DNA of 64,000 bases from Beta vulgaris subsp. vulgaris (GCF_026745355.1 NC_079208.1:56433276-56497275), one strand, 5' to 3'. Positions 11,701 to 25,320 are shown, numbered from the stretch's first letter. Notes: generated by a model from the sequence alone, not told the origin. Numbers and translations are program-made.

Positions 11701-14700
11701 CAACATCAAATTGTATGGACACCCAGAAAATATTCCACTCATCAATTGTCCTTCCCAGTGTAATGATTTTTTTAGGTAAAAAAAAGAAAAGAAAGAAAGG
11801 GGGAAACCTGTTGGTAGCAGGTTCTCATTTTATCCCATTGCTGTCGTGCTGTTTCCCTAAACACCTGATACTCCTTGCCTTTTTGCCAAGTAAATGAGAA
11901 GAAATACACATCCAAAAGAGAGATGAATAAATAGGAGATTCACAGAAGTGAAAACAGTACACAAGGTATCAGAATTGACAATATAATGTCAAGAAATCAA
12001 GCAGCAGATATCAAACTTTAGCCATTCAAAACAAAGGCATATTGTCTATTATTGTCAAGAGCAAACTGGAGTATATGAGGACGTTGACTCAATGTTCATG
12101 CAACACACACCAACCACCAGATAGAGTAAGGCATGCAAAAACTTCTGAACATATCAGTAAATTGGGGTAGAGCTTGAAATATTTCAGGAGATGGACAGAG
12201 ATAGGCACACACAAAAAAGCGATGAAACTAGTGGAATACAGTTACCACCACATCCCCCACCCTGATAGAAGGTATAAACGCTATCGATTCCAGTCTCCAG
12301 ACAATAAAATGCCAGACAGCTAAGAATTAATATACCTTGGGTCTTCAACTCCTGTGCAATAAATCCAGAAGGAACAAGTTGGACTCGCTTCTGTGCAAAA
12401 GACTCCAATTGCTTCACAACATTCCTCCAGCTCATGGCACCTGGATCGTGCTTCGAACTCTTAGGGATATTGAATAAAGATTCTAAAACTTGTTGTGGCA
12501 GCTCAGACCCATCAGTTCTAAGACTTGCTGCAGTCGGCTTACTTGAAGAATCAGACGAGGAAACTAGAGCTTCTGCATAACTCCTGAAGTTGTAAAATAT
12601 CATCTTAATCAAATACAACTAGCAAAATAAGCAAATGCTATAGAAGACACAGACAAGAAGACAGAATGAACTGGTACAAAGGATCATGAAGTATACATAA
12701 AAACTAGATAATGGATCACAAACAGCCATTCAACTTTTATCATACTGCTTTTTTTTATCGATATTCAAGTAGACTTTGTTCATACTCTGGTCATAGGACG
12801 CAGAACTGAATACATAGAGGACAATACCCCTGGGATACTGGCATCTCCTAGAAAAATCGCCTAAAAGTTCTGTAACGATAAGTTGATGACGAAGTCGCTA
12901 TCCCTTTGCTCGGGGTGAGGGGAACTAGTAAGGAATGACGCAAATACCTGCCATTAAAGTCAAGCAGCCGTACATTGTCGGGAACGTCACTTTCAGAGGA
13001 ATATGAATTCGTATCATAGCCCTTATCACTCAGCTGCCAAAACTATTATAGACAAGCAAACAGAAGAACATATCAATATATATCGCTGCTACATAGCTAT
13101 TAAGTAAAAGAAGTGAATCTCTATTCTATATGTCACGTAGGACACCAAAAAATAGAAAAAAGAAAAAAAAAGTAACTACTTACTTTAATTTTTTTTTAAA
13201 AAAGTAAAAATAGAAAAGAAAACTACCTAATTAATTAAAAAAGTAAAAAAATAAAAAAAGCATTACAAAAAGAAAACCGTCAACAATTTAAAATTACGTA
13301 TTTTCGCACACATTGTGTGCATAAAAACTAGTAATGGTTAATTACAGAATACAGACATAGAATTTGCAAACAATGTAACAGAATGCTAAAGCAATTCTAA
13401 GCGGCTACACCAATTCAACTCCTACGCTATGTTACTCGGACATTCGGTTTTATCTCAAGTCCCAAGTCGAATAATAGACATTTCAACATGGATAATGACA
13501 ATTTGACACTTTATTTTTAGCCAAAATGATGAAAAAAAATTCATAGAATAGTCGAGTCAAACACTAAAGCATATTTAATTATGTATCCATGTCTAAAACA
13601 GGTACCTAGGTAACATAGTTTACATGATAATTTGACAATATACAGGTAGTGTAGAGAACTTGGAAAAGTTTGATGATTATTCTGCTTCTCGCTTGCTTTG
13701 TCTGTGTCCAAAATAGAAACAACAAACTCCCACATTATTCCAGAAAACATTCCTTGCCTTCCGAAAAGAGCCTCCCTAATACTTTGTGAGTACCTCCCAG
13801 ACCCTGCTCTAGTGGGAAAGATAAAAAGACCAACAATAATGCAGACTACATCAAGCCTCTGGTGGGTGGAAGTAGAAGTCCCAGAACCCATGCCGCAATT
13901 CACTTACTTAAAACAAGGAACCTTAACTTTCTCTAAACTGAGGTTAGAGCATGGTAGTCGCTTAAGCTGATGTCAGCTCAAGGGGCCTTTGTCGTGCAAA
14001 CATTAAATACATACTTAGTCCTAACCGCTATTAGCAAAAGGCCAGAAATTTATTTCAAAGACCGGCAAAAGCAATTCAAAATAAGAAATGGTGGGGATCT
14101 AAACAACGATAATGCTGTTCCTTGGAAAGAGAGCGTCGGGAGGGGGATTAAAGTTGGCAGATTTTATCCATCCAATGGCAGAAACAGTACGAAAGATATT
14201 TGAAGTACCAAAGGAGATGAATCAGAGAAAGCTTCAGTTAGGAGTTAGGACTTCCCTCCACACAAACAATATGATATTCTATATTTTAACAAACAATACA
14301 AATTTCACTATTTCTTTATATGTGAATAAATGTTCTAGTGCCTACGAATCTAAAAGTACCAAAAAGAAGAAGGGAGGCAATAAAATTGGCAGGAAAACAT
14401 GATCCTTCTATCATGAAATGAGAATGCAATAAAGACCTCACTAAGAAGTGCTATTTGGATTTCGGACACCCACTAATCAAAAGTAAACATAAAAAAGAAA
14501 GCAACTAAATTGACAAGCAGGCACGAGCCTTCAGAATAGAAGGTAAAAATCACTCACATCGTCAATAAAATCTATATTTCTCGGATATTCGGCATTGCTT
14601 GAACCAGAGCTAGAGTACTTATCACTCCCAGATGATTCACATTGAGGAGCAGATAAATCAAGCAACACTTCTAACGCCTGCAAGATTAAAAAGATCGATA

Positions 14701-17700
14701 AGAACAAATTTACAGAAGTCTCAAACTGTCATGTGACATTTAACAAATAAACCTCATGAAAGTCCCATCTACTTATTATGTATCAACTTCAATAACTGAT
14801 ACCAGAAAAAGTGCATTTAATAAGAAAAAACTAAATAAAAAGCAGACAGAAAAGAGACAGAGACAGATAGAGAGAATACATAGTGCATGTCGTGAACAGG
14901 ATAGGACCATAGAAAAGTTAATAGAGAGCTCTTACTTTCTTTAAAGGAAAGAGATTGACATTCAAGGGTAACTAACAACCTTCATAAACCTTCGGGAAAT
15001 GCAATATTTTCCAATATCGAATTTCTCCCCCCAAAACAAACCCTCCCCCCTTTATATGAAAGATTAAAAAGCCATCCAAAAAAGATGTAGCCAACATGGT
15101 AGAAGCTATATAATACTCCCTAACTAAAAAAAAAGAAATAAAATGCAGATCATATATTCAGTTGAACTTTGGAAAAATATACAAAAAGAAGAAACAAAAT
15201 CTCAGTTCATTCGTGATGGAGACGGCAGTGAAGCCACTTCACGGGTAATCCAAAAGTTTTGCAGATGTCGCAGCCTAATATTGTGGTCACCGGGAACTAA
15301 TAAAACCTTTATAATGTGGTTGGATGGAGCGCAACGACTGAGGCACTGCCCTAATGCTCATGCAAATCTTCTATGAAGAAACAGCTTCATCAAATTGATG
15401 CAATTGTTTCGTAATACTAATATATCAGAACTTGCAGCCTTGTGGGAATATTACTACATCAGGAGTTAAAAAATGATGTGTCTAATGCTAGAAACATCAA
15501 ATGCAGTACCCCCCCCCCCCAAAAAAGCCTAGTAGGCTATCACAATTATGTTCCATTAGGTCAACATGTCTACATGTGTTTCAATACAGGGTCAAAGAAT
15601 ATGAGAGATTCACAGCAAAGTTGAACTTCAAGAACAGTAGACTATAACTGAAGGACGAAATCTTATCCGAGATTCAACTAATTTTTCTTCTCTGTGGTAT
15701 CGTGAAAGTGACAATTTTAAGGGACTCGATGCAATACAATAAATTAACAGTTTAACAGAAGGCTGCCACAGGCGTAGCGCATCACTCTGAATACAGTATG
15801 TTGAATTATGATGCAAAGGATACCTTTTCAACATCAAATCCACAGCTACCTGCAACGACAAAATTGCATAATTATCAGCATATGATGTCTACAATTATCA
15901 AGGGTAATCATTAGACACCCCAAAGGAGAAGGCATGAGAGCCACTAACTTGACATCACAAATGTCATACCCCAAAAGAGTTATACATTCGTGAATAACAG
16001 CCATAACAAATAATGAAAGGAGATATAAAAGTAAAGTAACCACCTTGTTAGTATCCTAAGATGAAATTAGGAACTTCAATCAATTATCATATTTTAAGAT
16101 CATGGAAGGCTCCTTTCAGATATTCACTATGTTAGTCAAGCATCAAAACAAACAATTACAAAGAGGCTCCATATCATCCAAACCCATGATTAATATGTAA
16201 AATCCTTCCCTCACAACCTTCCCCAAAGAAACAGAAGACACAGTATAAGTATAAGACTAAGAAATGTGCTCCAATCCCACTCGCCAGTTTTTAAAATATA
16301 AGATAAGCTCCAGGGACGAGAATAGTTTAAATCGCAAAATGACTCAACATTACTCCGTCAAGTTTTTTTTTTCAAAAAATAGGCAATTTTGACTAGGCAC
16401 GTCTGCAAATGCACAAATATTGCCCACCATTGACTATTAACATCTTTAAATGCACACGATTATAAATCATAAAAGTTAGTATTTTGAACATAAACATCGA
16501 CTGTTTGGCACCAATGAACCAAGATTGCACATGGCTATGGTTTTCCTTATGCATAAACAATACCAGATGGTCAAAGTGTTGTATGAAAATAGTGTCAAAG
16601 GCCAAAATGTGCCAAATATTGCCAAGAAAAGAGTGAATACATCCCAGTAATTTACATAAAATATTTCAAGATCCACCTTAGGGAAGATCCACCTTGGGGA
16701 AAAACTGAAGTAAGCCATGATGGACATAGCATTAATGAGTATGTCAGCTAGAGTATTACAAATATTAGTGAAACTCGAATGCCTAAGGACCTCACGATTC
16801 CTCTGCATGGTTTTAATAACCCTTGCAATTCCAAGGCAATAATTTGGCTAGGTTATCCAAAAAAGGAGTACCAAGGCAAGAAGAGGTAGAGAAAATGCCA
16901 TGAGCAAACATTTAAGCACTAACTCACCCATGCCCTTATGAGGGTGATCATGATCCCATCATAAGCATTTACTCTCTCTATCCTTAGATAATACTCCCTT
17001 CATGCCAAAGTAGTTTGAACATTTGCCTTTTCCATTTGACCCATATTATTTTGAACTTTGATCACTTTGTTTTTGGCATGGTCCCACCGATATTTTACTA
17101 ATACTTACTTCTCCTTTGGACCAACTATCTCATTTCACACCTACTTCGCCATTAATATAACGACAACAATATCGTACTATTATAATAGTAATAGAAAAAG
17201 ATGATTATGACAATATTGTCTATACCTACAAAAGCAATTTCTTGTAGTTTTTCCAAAACATTAGCTCTATCTTTTAAAGCTACCTCAAAACGATACTATT
17301 ACTGAATGGTATCAGTTTCAGGTTATACTCACGGAAAATATATTCATATAAGTTAATGTTAGGCTAACAAGTTCTGAATTAAATAAGTTAAGCTCATGGT
17401 TGGTGAGGGCTACCCAAGTTGAAACTACAACTATAATAAATTCTAATATTTTCAAGTAAGTTCCAATAAGTAAAGTCAAAGCCAATAAGTTCTGATAGTA
17501 AAATTCAAGCAAAAAAAAAAAAAGGTGCACCCTCAATCTTAAAGCTAGTCTATAAATATTACATATAATAACTTGAACTATAAACTAGATCGAGAAAACA
17601 AGCATAAAACCTCTATCATATAATAACTTCTAGCCATCTGGAAACTCCAAAGGTATGGCATATGAAAATTAAAGTTTTGAAGTTTTTAAAAGGTTCATAA

Positions 17701-18586
17701 ACAACCTTGTGCAATCAAAAGAACACCCAAAACACTGATCAAGTTGCAAGTCTTGCAACTAACAAGGAATACTGCACAAACACATCAACCTCAAGACACT
17801 ATTTTCCAATCAAAACCATCTCAATCAAGAACAGAGGGATAGGGATTTCACTTGAAACCCAATAGATATAAATATACAACAATCACACCAAAAAGCAACC
17901 CTTCCATTAATCATTTATCCAGTCAAATAGTATCGTACAATCAATCAGTCCAACAATTCAAGTAAACAAATAAAGGTAAGAACAAACAACATTCAGCAAT
18001 AGCATCAATATAGCTTTAAAAGTACAGAAATCTCACATAGCACATCTCTAACAACACCCATGCTGAGTTCACAGTCATCTCCAAGCATAGAGCAGAGAAA
18101 TTGCTCTGCCTCCTCTACATTAACCTTGGCACCACCATATCCTTTTTCCTTCACCGCCTCCTTCCTCGAACTCGAAGGTACATAATCTTTCCCTATAAGA
18201 GTCGAAACAGTTCCGGTAGTTGCCACCAACTTCCTCCCTCTATTCCCCCTGGAACTCCTACTACTAAAGCTATCAGAAGAACTGTTTGATTCCACAAAAC
18301 CCTCAGAAGAATTAGAATCCAATCCAAAACTTTTATTCGAACTCGAACAACTAGCTTGAAAAGCCTCAGAATTATCAGGTAAACCACTTAAAATCTCAGC
18401 TGCTTTGTTTGGATCACCGTTTACCTCCTTAAAAACTGCTTCCACTTCTTCAATTGTAGCATATGAAAATACTTCCACCAAACTATTTATCATCTTTTGT
18501 TGCTCACTTTCACCATTAATTTTGGTGTTTTCAGAAACATTACTACTTTGCTGCGCTCTCTTCTTCTTCCTCTTTGAATTCCTCAT
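8799..18586 (-). CDS. CUE-like/DUF1771/Smr domain protein
   Basis: Eleven exons on the minus strand: 18037-18586, 15824-15849, 14558-14677, 12948-13033, 12336-12583, 11808-11878, 10790-10846, 9882-9949, 9682-9788, 9505-9575 and 8799-8927. All phases agree, giving 510 residues. The ATG at 18584-18586 is the first in frame. Domain order: basic N-terminus, CUE-like ubiquitin-binding motif (about residues 25-70, NSLVEVFSYATIEEVEAVF), a Ser-rich linker, a second helical repeat (VRDVLCSCGFDVEKALEVLL), a DUF1771 segment around FRETARQQWDKMRTCYQQ and AATAYSSGEKNYATHMSEQ, then a C-terminal Smr domain with LTIDLHGQHV and the GCGSSGLGKS loop. Smr domains are nucleases or nucleic-acid binders. It corresponds in order and length to the Arabidopsis Smr protein At5g58720 (about 519 residues). 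Its precise substrate is not known to me. Confidence 0.88.
11058..11094. repeat. C-run/G-run inverted tract in Smr intron
   Basis: A run of about 19 C broken by one A is followed directly by a purine stretch of G runs (GGAGGGAAGGGGGGGAG). The two halves can pair as a hairpin, or each can form G-quadruplex/i-motif structure. It lies between exons 6 and 7 of the Smr gene. Length polymorphism is expected, and it may also be a site of assembly error. Confidence 0.6.
17310..17536. repeat. Degenerate AATAAGTTC-type repeat in Smr intron 1
   Basis: A stretch with scattered copies of AATAAGTT and AAGTTCCAATAAG words ends in poly(A) and GGTGCACCCTC. The words and the GGTGCA-type terminus resemble the larger element at 43073-44320, so this looks like a short, decayed member of the same family. 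No clear partner terminus was found on its left. Confidence 0.4.
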
Positions 18587-20083
18587 ATTTTTCCTCAATT
18601 TATCTTTTCAACACAAAACTCAAATCGAAAACACTGAATTCTGCTTTTCTAATGCGTCGAAAAACAGTTGAATTTGCACAACAAACAACAATTGAATTGA
18701 TCAAACTCGATTTGACCACAAACGACCAAATCTTAGGGTTTAAAGCTCGTTGAAAACCGTCAAATCGAAAATATAACAAAACTAATCAAAAATAAAGACT
18801 AACGAGGTGGCAAATTACGAGAAGAAAGGAGAATCGAAGATGTGGAAACCCTAATTGAGAAATCGAATTGGGGGAAATTGGTAAAGGAAGTGAAAGATGA
18901 TGTGGATTGCAGGGGTTGGTGGTGAAGGTTAGCAGCCATTATTGAAGGTTTTCTTTTCTTTTTCCTTTTTTTTTTCGGAAGAAGTTGACGTTAATAGAAG
19001 TAATTTCTAATCAAATCTCAAATTTTATGCTGTAAATTGTAGAAGTAGCTGTTCGAGATTTATTTATCTTCTACAAAAATATGGCCAATAATCTCGGTTA
19101 CCCTAATTTGAATTTGCTAATTGTGAATTTGTGAGTTTGCGTTGTGTAGAAAGTGAATAGTTATATAGCAAAAATAGTTGTCCCAATCCTATTATAATAA
19201 TGATTATTGATTAGTATCATAATATTTGAAAGTGGAAATTTATTTGGAAAAAATAGTGTTAGGATTTGGGAGGAACTCTAATGGACTACAAGTCAAGTAT
19301 CTTCGTATTCAAGAGAGTCCAAATTTTCTAGAGTTTTAAGGATGTAGAGTTCGGCTAATCTCAAGCATCCATCTAAATCTATGGTTATTAATCTTTTCAA
19401 TTAAAATAATTTTTATTTAAAGAAAGAAAGTGAAATTTCAAAACTGCACATCTAATTCATTGTTTTGCCGTCAAACTTCACCACATCATCTGCAATCATA
19501 ATACATATTTCCAGATTTGTTGTACTTCTTCTTCGTATTATTAGAACTATGAAAGTCTTTTTTTTTTTCCTTAGCTAAATATATAATTTGCATATTCAGA
19601 TTTTCTACAATTATATTCTTTCCTTATTTGAAGATGAGGTCATGTATTGTGTCTCCTTGAAATTTCAATAATTAACGAAATAAGCATTAACAAAGTAGGT
19701 TGACATAATTTTTATGAGAAAAATGGTTACTCAATAAAAAAAAACTTTTTCAAATTTAATTTGACTATAAGACTTTACATCTAAATGTTTATCACAATTT
19801 CTAAACACTTCATAAATTACATTAGTTTATACTATAATGATTGTAAATTACACTTTTAAAATATTTAAATAAAATTTAAGAACAAACCTAAGCAACCGAG
19901 TGAACCGACACATGCATCGATACATAGAAAGGCTAGTAATATATGTTGAAACAAATCTAACTAAATTTTATCGGACGGTATATTTTCCTTATGAATAGAT
20001 CACAAACAATAGTCAAAATAAAGTGTTATTAAATAAGATAGTACCTAAAGGCTCACAAACAGTCAAATTCCTACTCCATAAGG
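18587..20083. other. Smr gene 5' region and intergenic DNA
   Basis: The first 370 bp upstream of the Smr start codon probably contain its 5' untranslated region and promoter. The rest is AT-rich DNA with no open frame, tRNA or transposon end that I could recognise. Confidence 0.5.
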
Positions 20084-20091
20084 ATTAAGAA

Positions 20092-21007
20092 TAGGGATGG
20101 GCATGGGTCCAAGACCCGCCCCGGACCCTGTTGGACCCGACCCTAATTTTAGGGTCTGGGTCCAACTTTTTCAGACCCTTAGGGTCCGGGTCCGGGTCTG
20201 GGTCCAAGTAATTTTTTGCATGTCCGGGACCGGGTCCCAATGTTGTAGATCCAGACCCGACCCTAGACCCTAAACATATGTAATATATAAATTTTAACCT
20301 TTTTTTTAAAAAAAAAAGCTGATTTTTTTTTAAACCCTAAAGCCAAAGAGTGAGAGTGAGACGCAGTTGTCCAAAGAGAAGGACGAAAAGAGTGAGACGC
20401 CTCCAGCCCTCCACTCACCGGTTTCCTTCGACTTCGCCGTCGGTTTCCTTCGACTTCGCCGCCGGTTTGCTTCGACTTCGCCGCCGGTTTCACGCTGCTC
20501 CAGGTATTTCTCTTTAATTTTTTCAGTTCTCTTTATATTTCTCTTTGATTCTTCGATCCTTCTCTTTGTTTTTTCGAATATTCTTTGTATGAAATTGTTA
20601 ATTTCACTCTTCGAAGTTCTTACTGATTTGTTTCTCTGATTTATTTGTTAAATTTCAAATTGATGTGGTATTTGTTTGTTTCAAACTAATTTGAAATGTG
20701 GTATTTGTTTGTTTCAAACTGATTTGTTTCATTTTTTGTTTCGTTTTTCAGTTTATATGTATGAATTTCAGTTTATTTGTTTATATGTATTTCGTTTGAG
20801 TTGAATTTGTAGAAAATTAGGGTTAATAAAGAAAATTTAGGCTTGGACCCTCTAGACCCTCCAGACCCTGCAGACCCTAAGGGTCTGGGTCAGGGTCCAA
20901 TTTTTTCAGACCCTTAGGGTCCGGGTCTGGGTCTGGGTCTCGAAAAAAATTTAGGGTCCGGGTCCAGGGTCCGGCCAGACCCGACCCTTGCCCAATGCCC
21001 ATCCCTA
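20092..21007. mobile_element. Non-autonomous hAT-like DNA transposon
   Basis: A 916 bp element with a perfect 8 bp target duplication ATTAAGAA (20084-20091 and 21008-21015) and inverted ends starting TAGGGATGGGCA. Both subterminal regions, about 150-180 bp each, are packed with GGGTCCGGGTC/GACCC words in both orientations, as expected for clustered transposase-binding sites in hAT elements. Between them is a short GC-rich segment (about 20340-20500) with a threefold CTTCGACTTCGCCG repeat that resembles captured exon sequence, then AT-rich DNA. No transposase is encoded. The 8 bp duplication assigns it to hAT with good confidence. Confidence 0.85.
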
Positions 21008-21015
21008 ATTAAGAA

Positions 21016-21500
21016 CGGTGCTAAGCTACAACATGTGAAGATTAGAAAAGAAGCAAATAAAGGAAGTATGTTTTCTCACATAATAAGTTCTTCATTGTCA
21101 GGGTCAAGTACAAATGTACAATACAATGCTAACAACTATCTCATATCTCCTCCCTATTTTATATCAACTCTTTTGTAAACTTCTATCTCATATCTCCTCT
21201 CTATTTTATATCAACTTTTTTGTAGAAATCTATTTTACCTGGATGATTATAAACACTTATACTCATAGCAAAAGTAGCATGTATGTCTTGCTTTAATTAC
21301 TTCATATGACAATGAAACTCTTTTGCAATAAACTACTTCATGTGGTTTTTCATAATTGCACCATATTAACTTTTATTAACTTTTGACACTGTTCAAATTA
21401 TTTACTAACTCTTGTAATTTGTAATATGTAATAATGAAAACAGTGTCACAAATTAAAAGCTCTTGTTAGTTTTTATTTAGACATAATTAAAGATAATAAT
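21016..21500. other. Intergenic DNA with a short direct duplication
   Basis: AT-rich DNA. The phrase ATCTCATATCTCCTC followed by CTATTTTATATCAAC occurs twice, about 50 bp apart, near 21137-21215. No gene seen. Confidence 0.4.
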
Positions 21501-22859
21501 TGATGTGTTATATTTATATATAGTTTTTAGGTGTATTTAGGTTACATTTTAGAGCATTTAGATTCATATTTAGGTTCATTATCGCGTTATGTTCTTAAGT
21601 TATGTTATTCTACTCTTATTCAATATGTTTTCTTGTTTTTGATGAATTCCGGGTATTGAGAACGTATTTGGAGTATGATTAGCTAAATTTGAGGATCAGG
21701 GGCATTTCGAACGAAGGTGCATTGCATAAGGATCGTCGTGGATGTTTTATAGTACGAGTTTGGGAGAAAACAAAGCGGAAAATCATTAAAAGAAATGTGA
21801 AAAAAAGGAGTCACATTCACTCTTATGATCATAACTTTTGATGTCCTTCTTAAAATCAAATAATTCCATCAAATTTGGAAACTAGACTTGAAGAGCTTTC
21901 CAAAGATAACACCCCGAGCAGACTTCTAGTCAAGGAGTTATGCCTTTTCAAAGTTGGAAGTGTTTCTGCCGGAATTCGCTATCGTACGCGCGGATCACTA
22001 ATCCGCCCATTTAATGATTTATTCGAGACTTTTCTTATCTTGTAAATTACTTTCCTAGTCATATTAGGTGATTAAATATTATTTAGATTAGGAGGACTCT
22101 TCCTCTCTCCTCTCACTCTCACATTACGTTATTTTATTCATAAATTTATTTTAGTTTTCTTAATCCTTTTCCTCTCAAATTTTTTTAGTAAACCCTAGTT
22201 TTTTGTTCATCTTGATTAATTCATGAGTCCAAATGTTTTTTTTCATTGATTTATTTTAATTATGTTTTCCTTTATAGATGTAATTTTTATTATTTATTTC
22301 ATGGTTGAATAGTTTTTTTATAGGGTTTGGGAAGGCATGTTTATATACTATGAATCGTCATTGATGGTAGTGATGGTTACGTTAGTCATTGATATCTCTA
22401 ATTGATTAGTCTTTTATTGTTAATCTTGCAATCTAATCAATTGTCTGATTAAATATTGCTAATATCGAATCATGGATTGGGAGATAGTACTATTAAAAGG
22501 CTTACCTACAATTAGCAAATCTAATTATGTTAGCGATCGTAATTCATATGTTAATTTGAGAATGTTAAGACCCGGCCGTACGATTAACCTATGCTTTAAC
22601 TATCTGATTAATTGAACTATTGATGATATTTTGATATATTATAGTTATAAACATGGTGAACCATTACCCTAAATCCTTTTAGTTTGATTTTCATAGTTTA
22701 GAAACTTACTTTCAATATTCCTTTTCTTGTTTAGTTTTTTCATACCTTAGAAGTTAGATTAAAACGACCATCTATCTGTGAATTCGACCCTACTTACCCT
22801 ATTACGTTGTTAAAAGATTTTGCAAGAATTATTTTTGACAGGTGTACAACAGCCTATTA
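21501..22859 (+). mobile_element. Putative solo LTR, Ty3/gypsy-like
   Basis: About 1.36 kb that begins TGATGTG and ends with TTTTTGACAGGTGTAC and CAGCCTATTA. To me this resembles the 3' end of LTRs from large plant gypsy elements, which normally finish in CA, so the terminal TA would be a decayed CA. Flanking pentamers ATAAT (21496-21500) and ATAAC (22860-22864) differ by one base and may be the target duplication. No internal domain lies on either side, hence a solo LTR. There is no protein evidence, so confidence is moderate. Confidence 0.5.
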
Positions 22860-22864
22860 ATAAC

Positions 22865-23529
22865 GCTCGAAGTTCTGCATAGACAAGCCTACTAAATTCT
22901 TTGAGTACAACTTTTAGAACGCGGAGGAAGTAAAAAAAAAATAGGGGGAAATCTTGAGAATTAGAAAAGATCAATTAGACAATAGGTTTTTTCTTTGTTT
23001 TGTTTAGTTGAGAGTTTGAGACGTGTATAGTACCCCAATCGCCCATGTAAGAAAGAGATGCTTGGGTGATGAAGTGCATATAATAAAGTCCATTTTAGTT
23101 TTTGAGTCTAGAATAATTTGCTTTAAACTTGAAAAAGGACTTGTATTATTTGTGCTAGATCATATACTTGTATGTTAAGAAAGATATGTGAAGAAGAAAA
23201 ATGAAAAAGTTCATATTAGGGGGAGTAAGTTGGTAACATGAGTACCAACACAAAACATTAAAGATCAAGAAAATGTGATGAAAAAACAAAGGTAGGATGG
23301 TTGGTAACAAGGATACCACCACAAGGAAGTGATAATCAACAATAATATGGAAAGAATAAAATGGAAGATCAAGGTGGTTGGTGACGTAGGTACGACGTGG
23401 ACAAGAACGAGAAGAAAATTTCAAGAATCAAGTTTGGAGATAGTTGATGACAAGTGCATCAACAAGACTTTGAAGAGACCTTTGGAAGAAGCATGATGAA
23501 GTACAAAAATTTTCTAGATTAAGGGGGAG
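22865..23529 (+). mobile_element. Probable 3' internal remnant of a copia element
   Basis: Sequence without intact open frames, rich in direct sub-repeats (for example TTGGTAACATGAGTACC, TTGGTAACAAGGATACC and related phrases at 23230-23400). It ends in the purine tract AAGGGGGAG just before a TGTTGGAG LTR-like start. That junction is typical of the polypurine tract of Ty1/copia elements. No gag or pol motifs remain. Confidence 0.45.
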
Positions 23530-23865
23530 TGTTGGAGATAAATCTAGAAAATTCTAAATATTGATGAAAAATGTGAGAAAAATATCTAATGTGTATCTAG
23601 AATTATCTTGTGAAAAATCTAAGATATTTGTATTTGAAAGAAAAATCTAGAAGTTGGGATACAACAACTATAAATATGTAATATGTACATGAGTTAGAAA
23701 GGGAGCCAAACAAGTGAGCTCTACACAAGATATTAGGAAAGGTAGAAACAAAGGGTTCTACCAAGGTGAATGAGAGACATGAGCTCTCACAAACACAATT
23801 GTACAATTAATTATCAATAAAAATGCAATTTTATGATACTATTCGGGTCCATCAAAACTTCCGTG
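23530..23865 (+). mobile_element. Probable 3' LTR of a degenerate copia element
   Basis: Starts TGTTGGAGATAAATCTAG directly after the purine tract. It includes a TATA-like TATAAATATG near 23670 and a polyadenylation-like CAATAAAAATG near 23815. These are the expected landmarks of a short copia LTR read on the plus strand. The right boundary is not certain (23835-23870), and no second LTR was found in the window. Confidence 0.45.
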
Positions 23866-23949
23866 TGCGCCACAAATTTTATCAGTTTCCAATTTCTGGG
23901 TCAATAGTTATTTTCATTAATCGTTTTCTTTTCTTCTGTTTTTCAAGCT

Positions 23950-24503
23950 CAATTTTAATGGATCGTCATCAACTGTCCTATTATTTGCAATCAGACAAGT
24001 GTATGAATTGCAAACCTCTCGATCTCTCTATGTTCAAAAATCTGAAAAACAAAGATCTTAGAGTAGTCAAGAAAAAAGTCGGTGACTATGTGCAGAAGCT
24101 TATAGTGAAAATCATTATTGATAATTGTCTGCTTTTATGTTTTCATGCAAAAACATCGATGATCAATTGATTGGACTCGTTGAGTGCGAGAGGTTGAAGA
24201 CAATAAACTTATCTGGATGTCTTAAGATAACATATTATGCTCTTGAATGTATTCCAAGATACTATCATCATCTTTCCTGTGTCAATTTGAGTTCCTGCAC
24301 ATCAATTACTGATCATGGCGTTAGTGCTATCGCGATACGGTGCAAAGGTATCGTCAATTTGGATGTTTCGAAGACAAAAATCTGGGGAAATTGCATTCAT
24401 TACATCCTTCAACTACCTGTGTGCTTTGGCAATGGAGGATATGCCAGCATTGGATCGATCGATGTTACGTGATATCCCAAAGAAGGTAACTTTCTTTCAA
24501 TAA
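23950..24503 (+). pseudogene. F-box/LRR protein gene fragment
   Basis: The frame around 24145-24400 encodes cysteine-type leucine-rich repeats: LKTINLSGCLKITYYALE, then LSCVNLSSCTSITDHGVSAI, then GIVNLDVSKTKIWG. This pattern is typical of plant F-box/LRR proteins of the FBL/EBF group, in which the repeats bind the ubiquitination substrate. No F-box is present. The upstream frame (about 23959-24170) is closed by a stop and the repeats continue in another frame, so the piece cannot make a full protein. It looks like a transposed or degraded gene fragment. Confidence 0.55.
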
Positions 24504-24839
24504 GTAATATTGCGTAGTGTAAGTTTCAATTAAATTTTCATAGCAAATGTATAGGAGAGTTTTAAGTTCGGTGAATATTTGAAGGAATTTAATTTCCTAT
24601 CTTTATAATAAGTAATTTATCAGAAATCAAATTCTTGTTTTTAATTCATATTTAAATTCAAAAAATAAAGAAGCGAAAGATGGATTTGAAGATTTGATTG
24701 AGATATTGCACAAATTGAGTATTTGACTCTTGTATATTGGCTTTGTATATATGCAATGTGCTTTTCCTAAGTTGATATTGTGTTTTTAGAGAGTCCCGTA
24801 CTCCAATTGTTTGCACTATCACTTTGATTGATTTTTTGT

Positions 24840-25320
24840 GGATTTATCATTGATAATATGGCTAAAAACATGGCAAAAAGGCTTGGATTTGTGCCTTTGC
24901 TTGGCTTTGTTTTGTTGGAAATGTTGGTTTTGCTGGCTTTCATGTTTAGGGTTTGTAGGTTTTGAATTTGCAATTTTGTTGGGTTCCATTCTTGGTTTTT
25001 AGGTTCAAATAATAGTTCTTTTTGTTGGCTTTGGGAATTGTTGATTTGTTGGTGATGTTTCGATGGTGTGATTGTGACCCTCAAAGTTGGTCTTGTGCCC
25101 CTGATTGTTGATTTTTTCTCTAATTATGTGTTTGTTGCCCTTAATCTTGGGTTTTTTTTGGCTCTGAATATTGGATTTGTGGCCCTCAATGTAGTGATTT
25201 TGGCCCTCGGTGTTGGTTTCTTTCGTTGAATGCTGGTATTCTTGCTTGAGTGTTGGCGTTGGTTTTTTATCCCTGAATGTTGGTACTTTGCTCTTAATGT
25301 GCACAAATTGAGTGGTTAGA
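24840..25320. repeat. T/G-rich quasi-repeat tract
   Basis: The plus strand is built of irregular 25-35 bp units around the words GGCCCTCAATGTTGG and TTGCTTGGATTTTG. On the minus strand this gives long, low-complexity open frames rich in Lys, Thr and Gln. I treat those as by-products of the repeat and not as genes. Confidence 0.4.

Noticed and set aside
16985..17170. Stowaway-like MITE starting TACTCCCTTCATGCC
   Set aside because: Only one terminus could be found; no matching inverted end within 400 bp.
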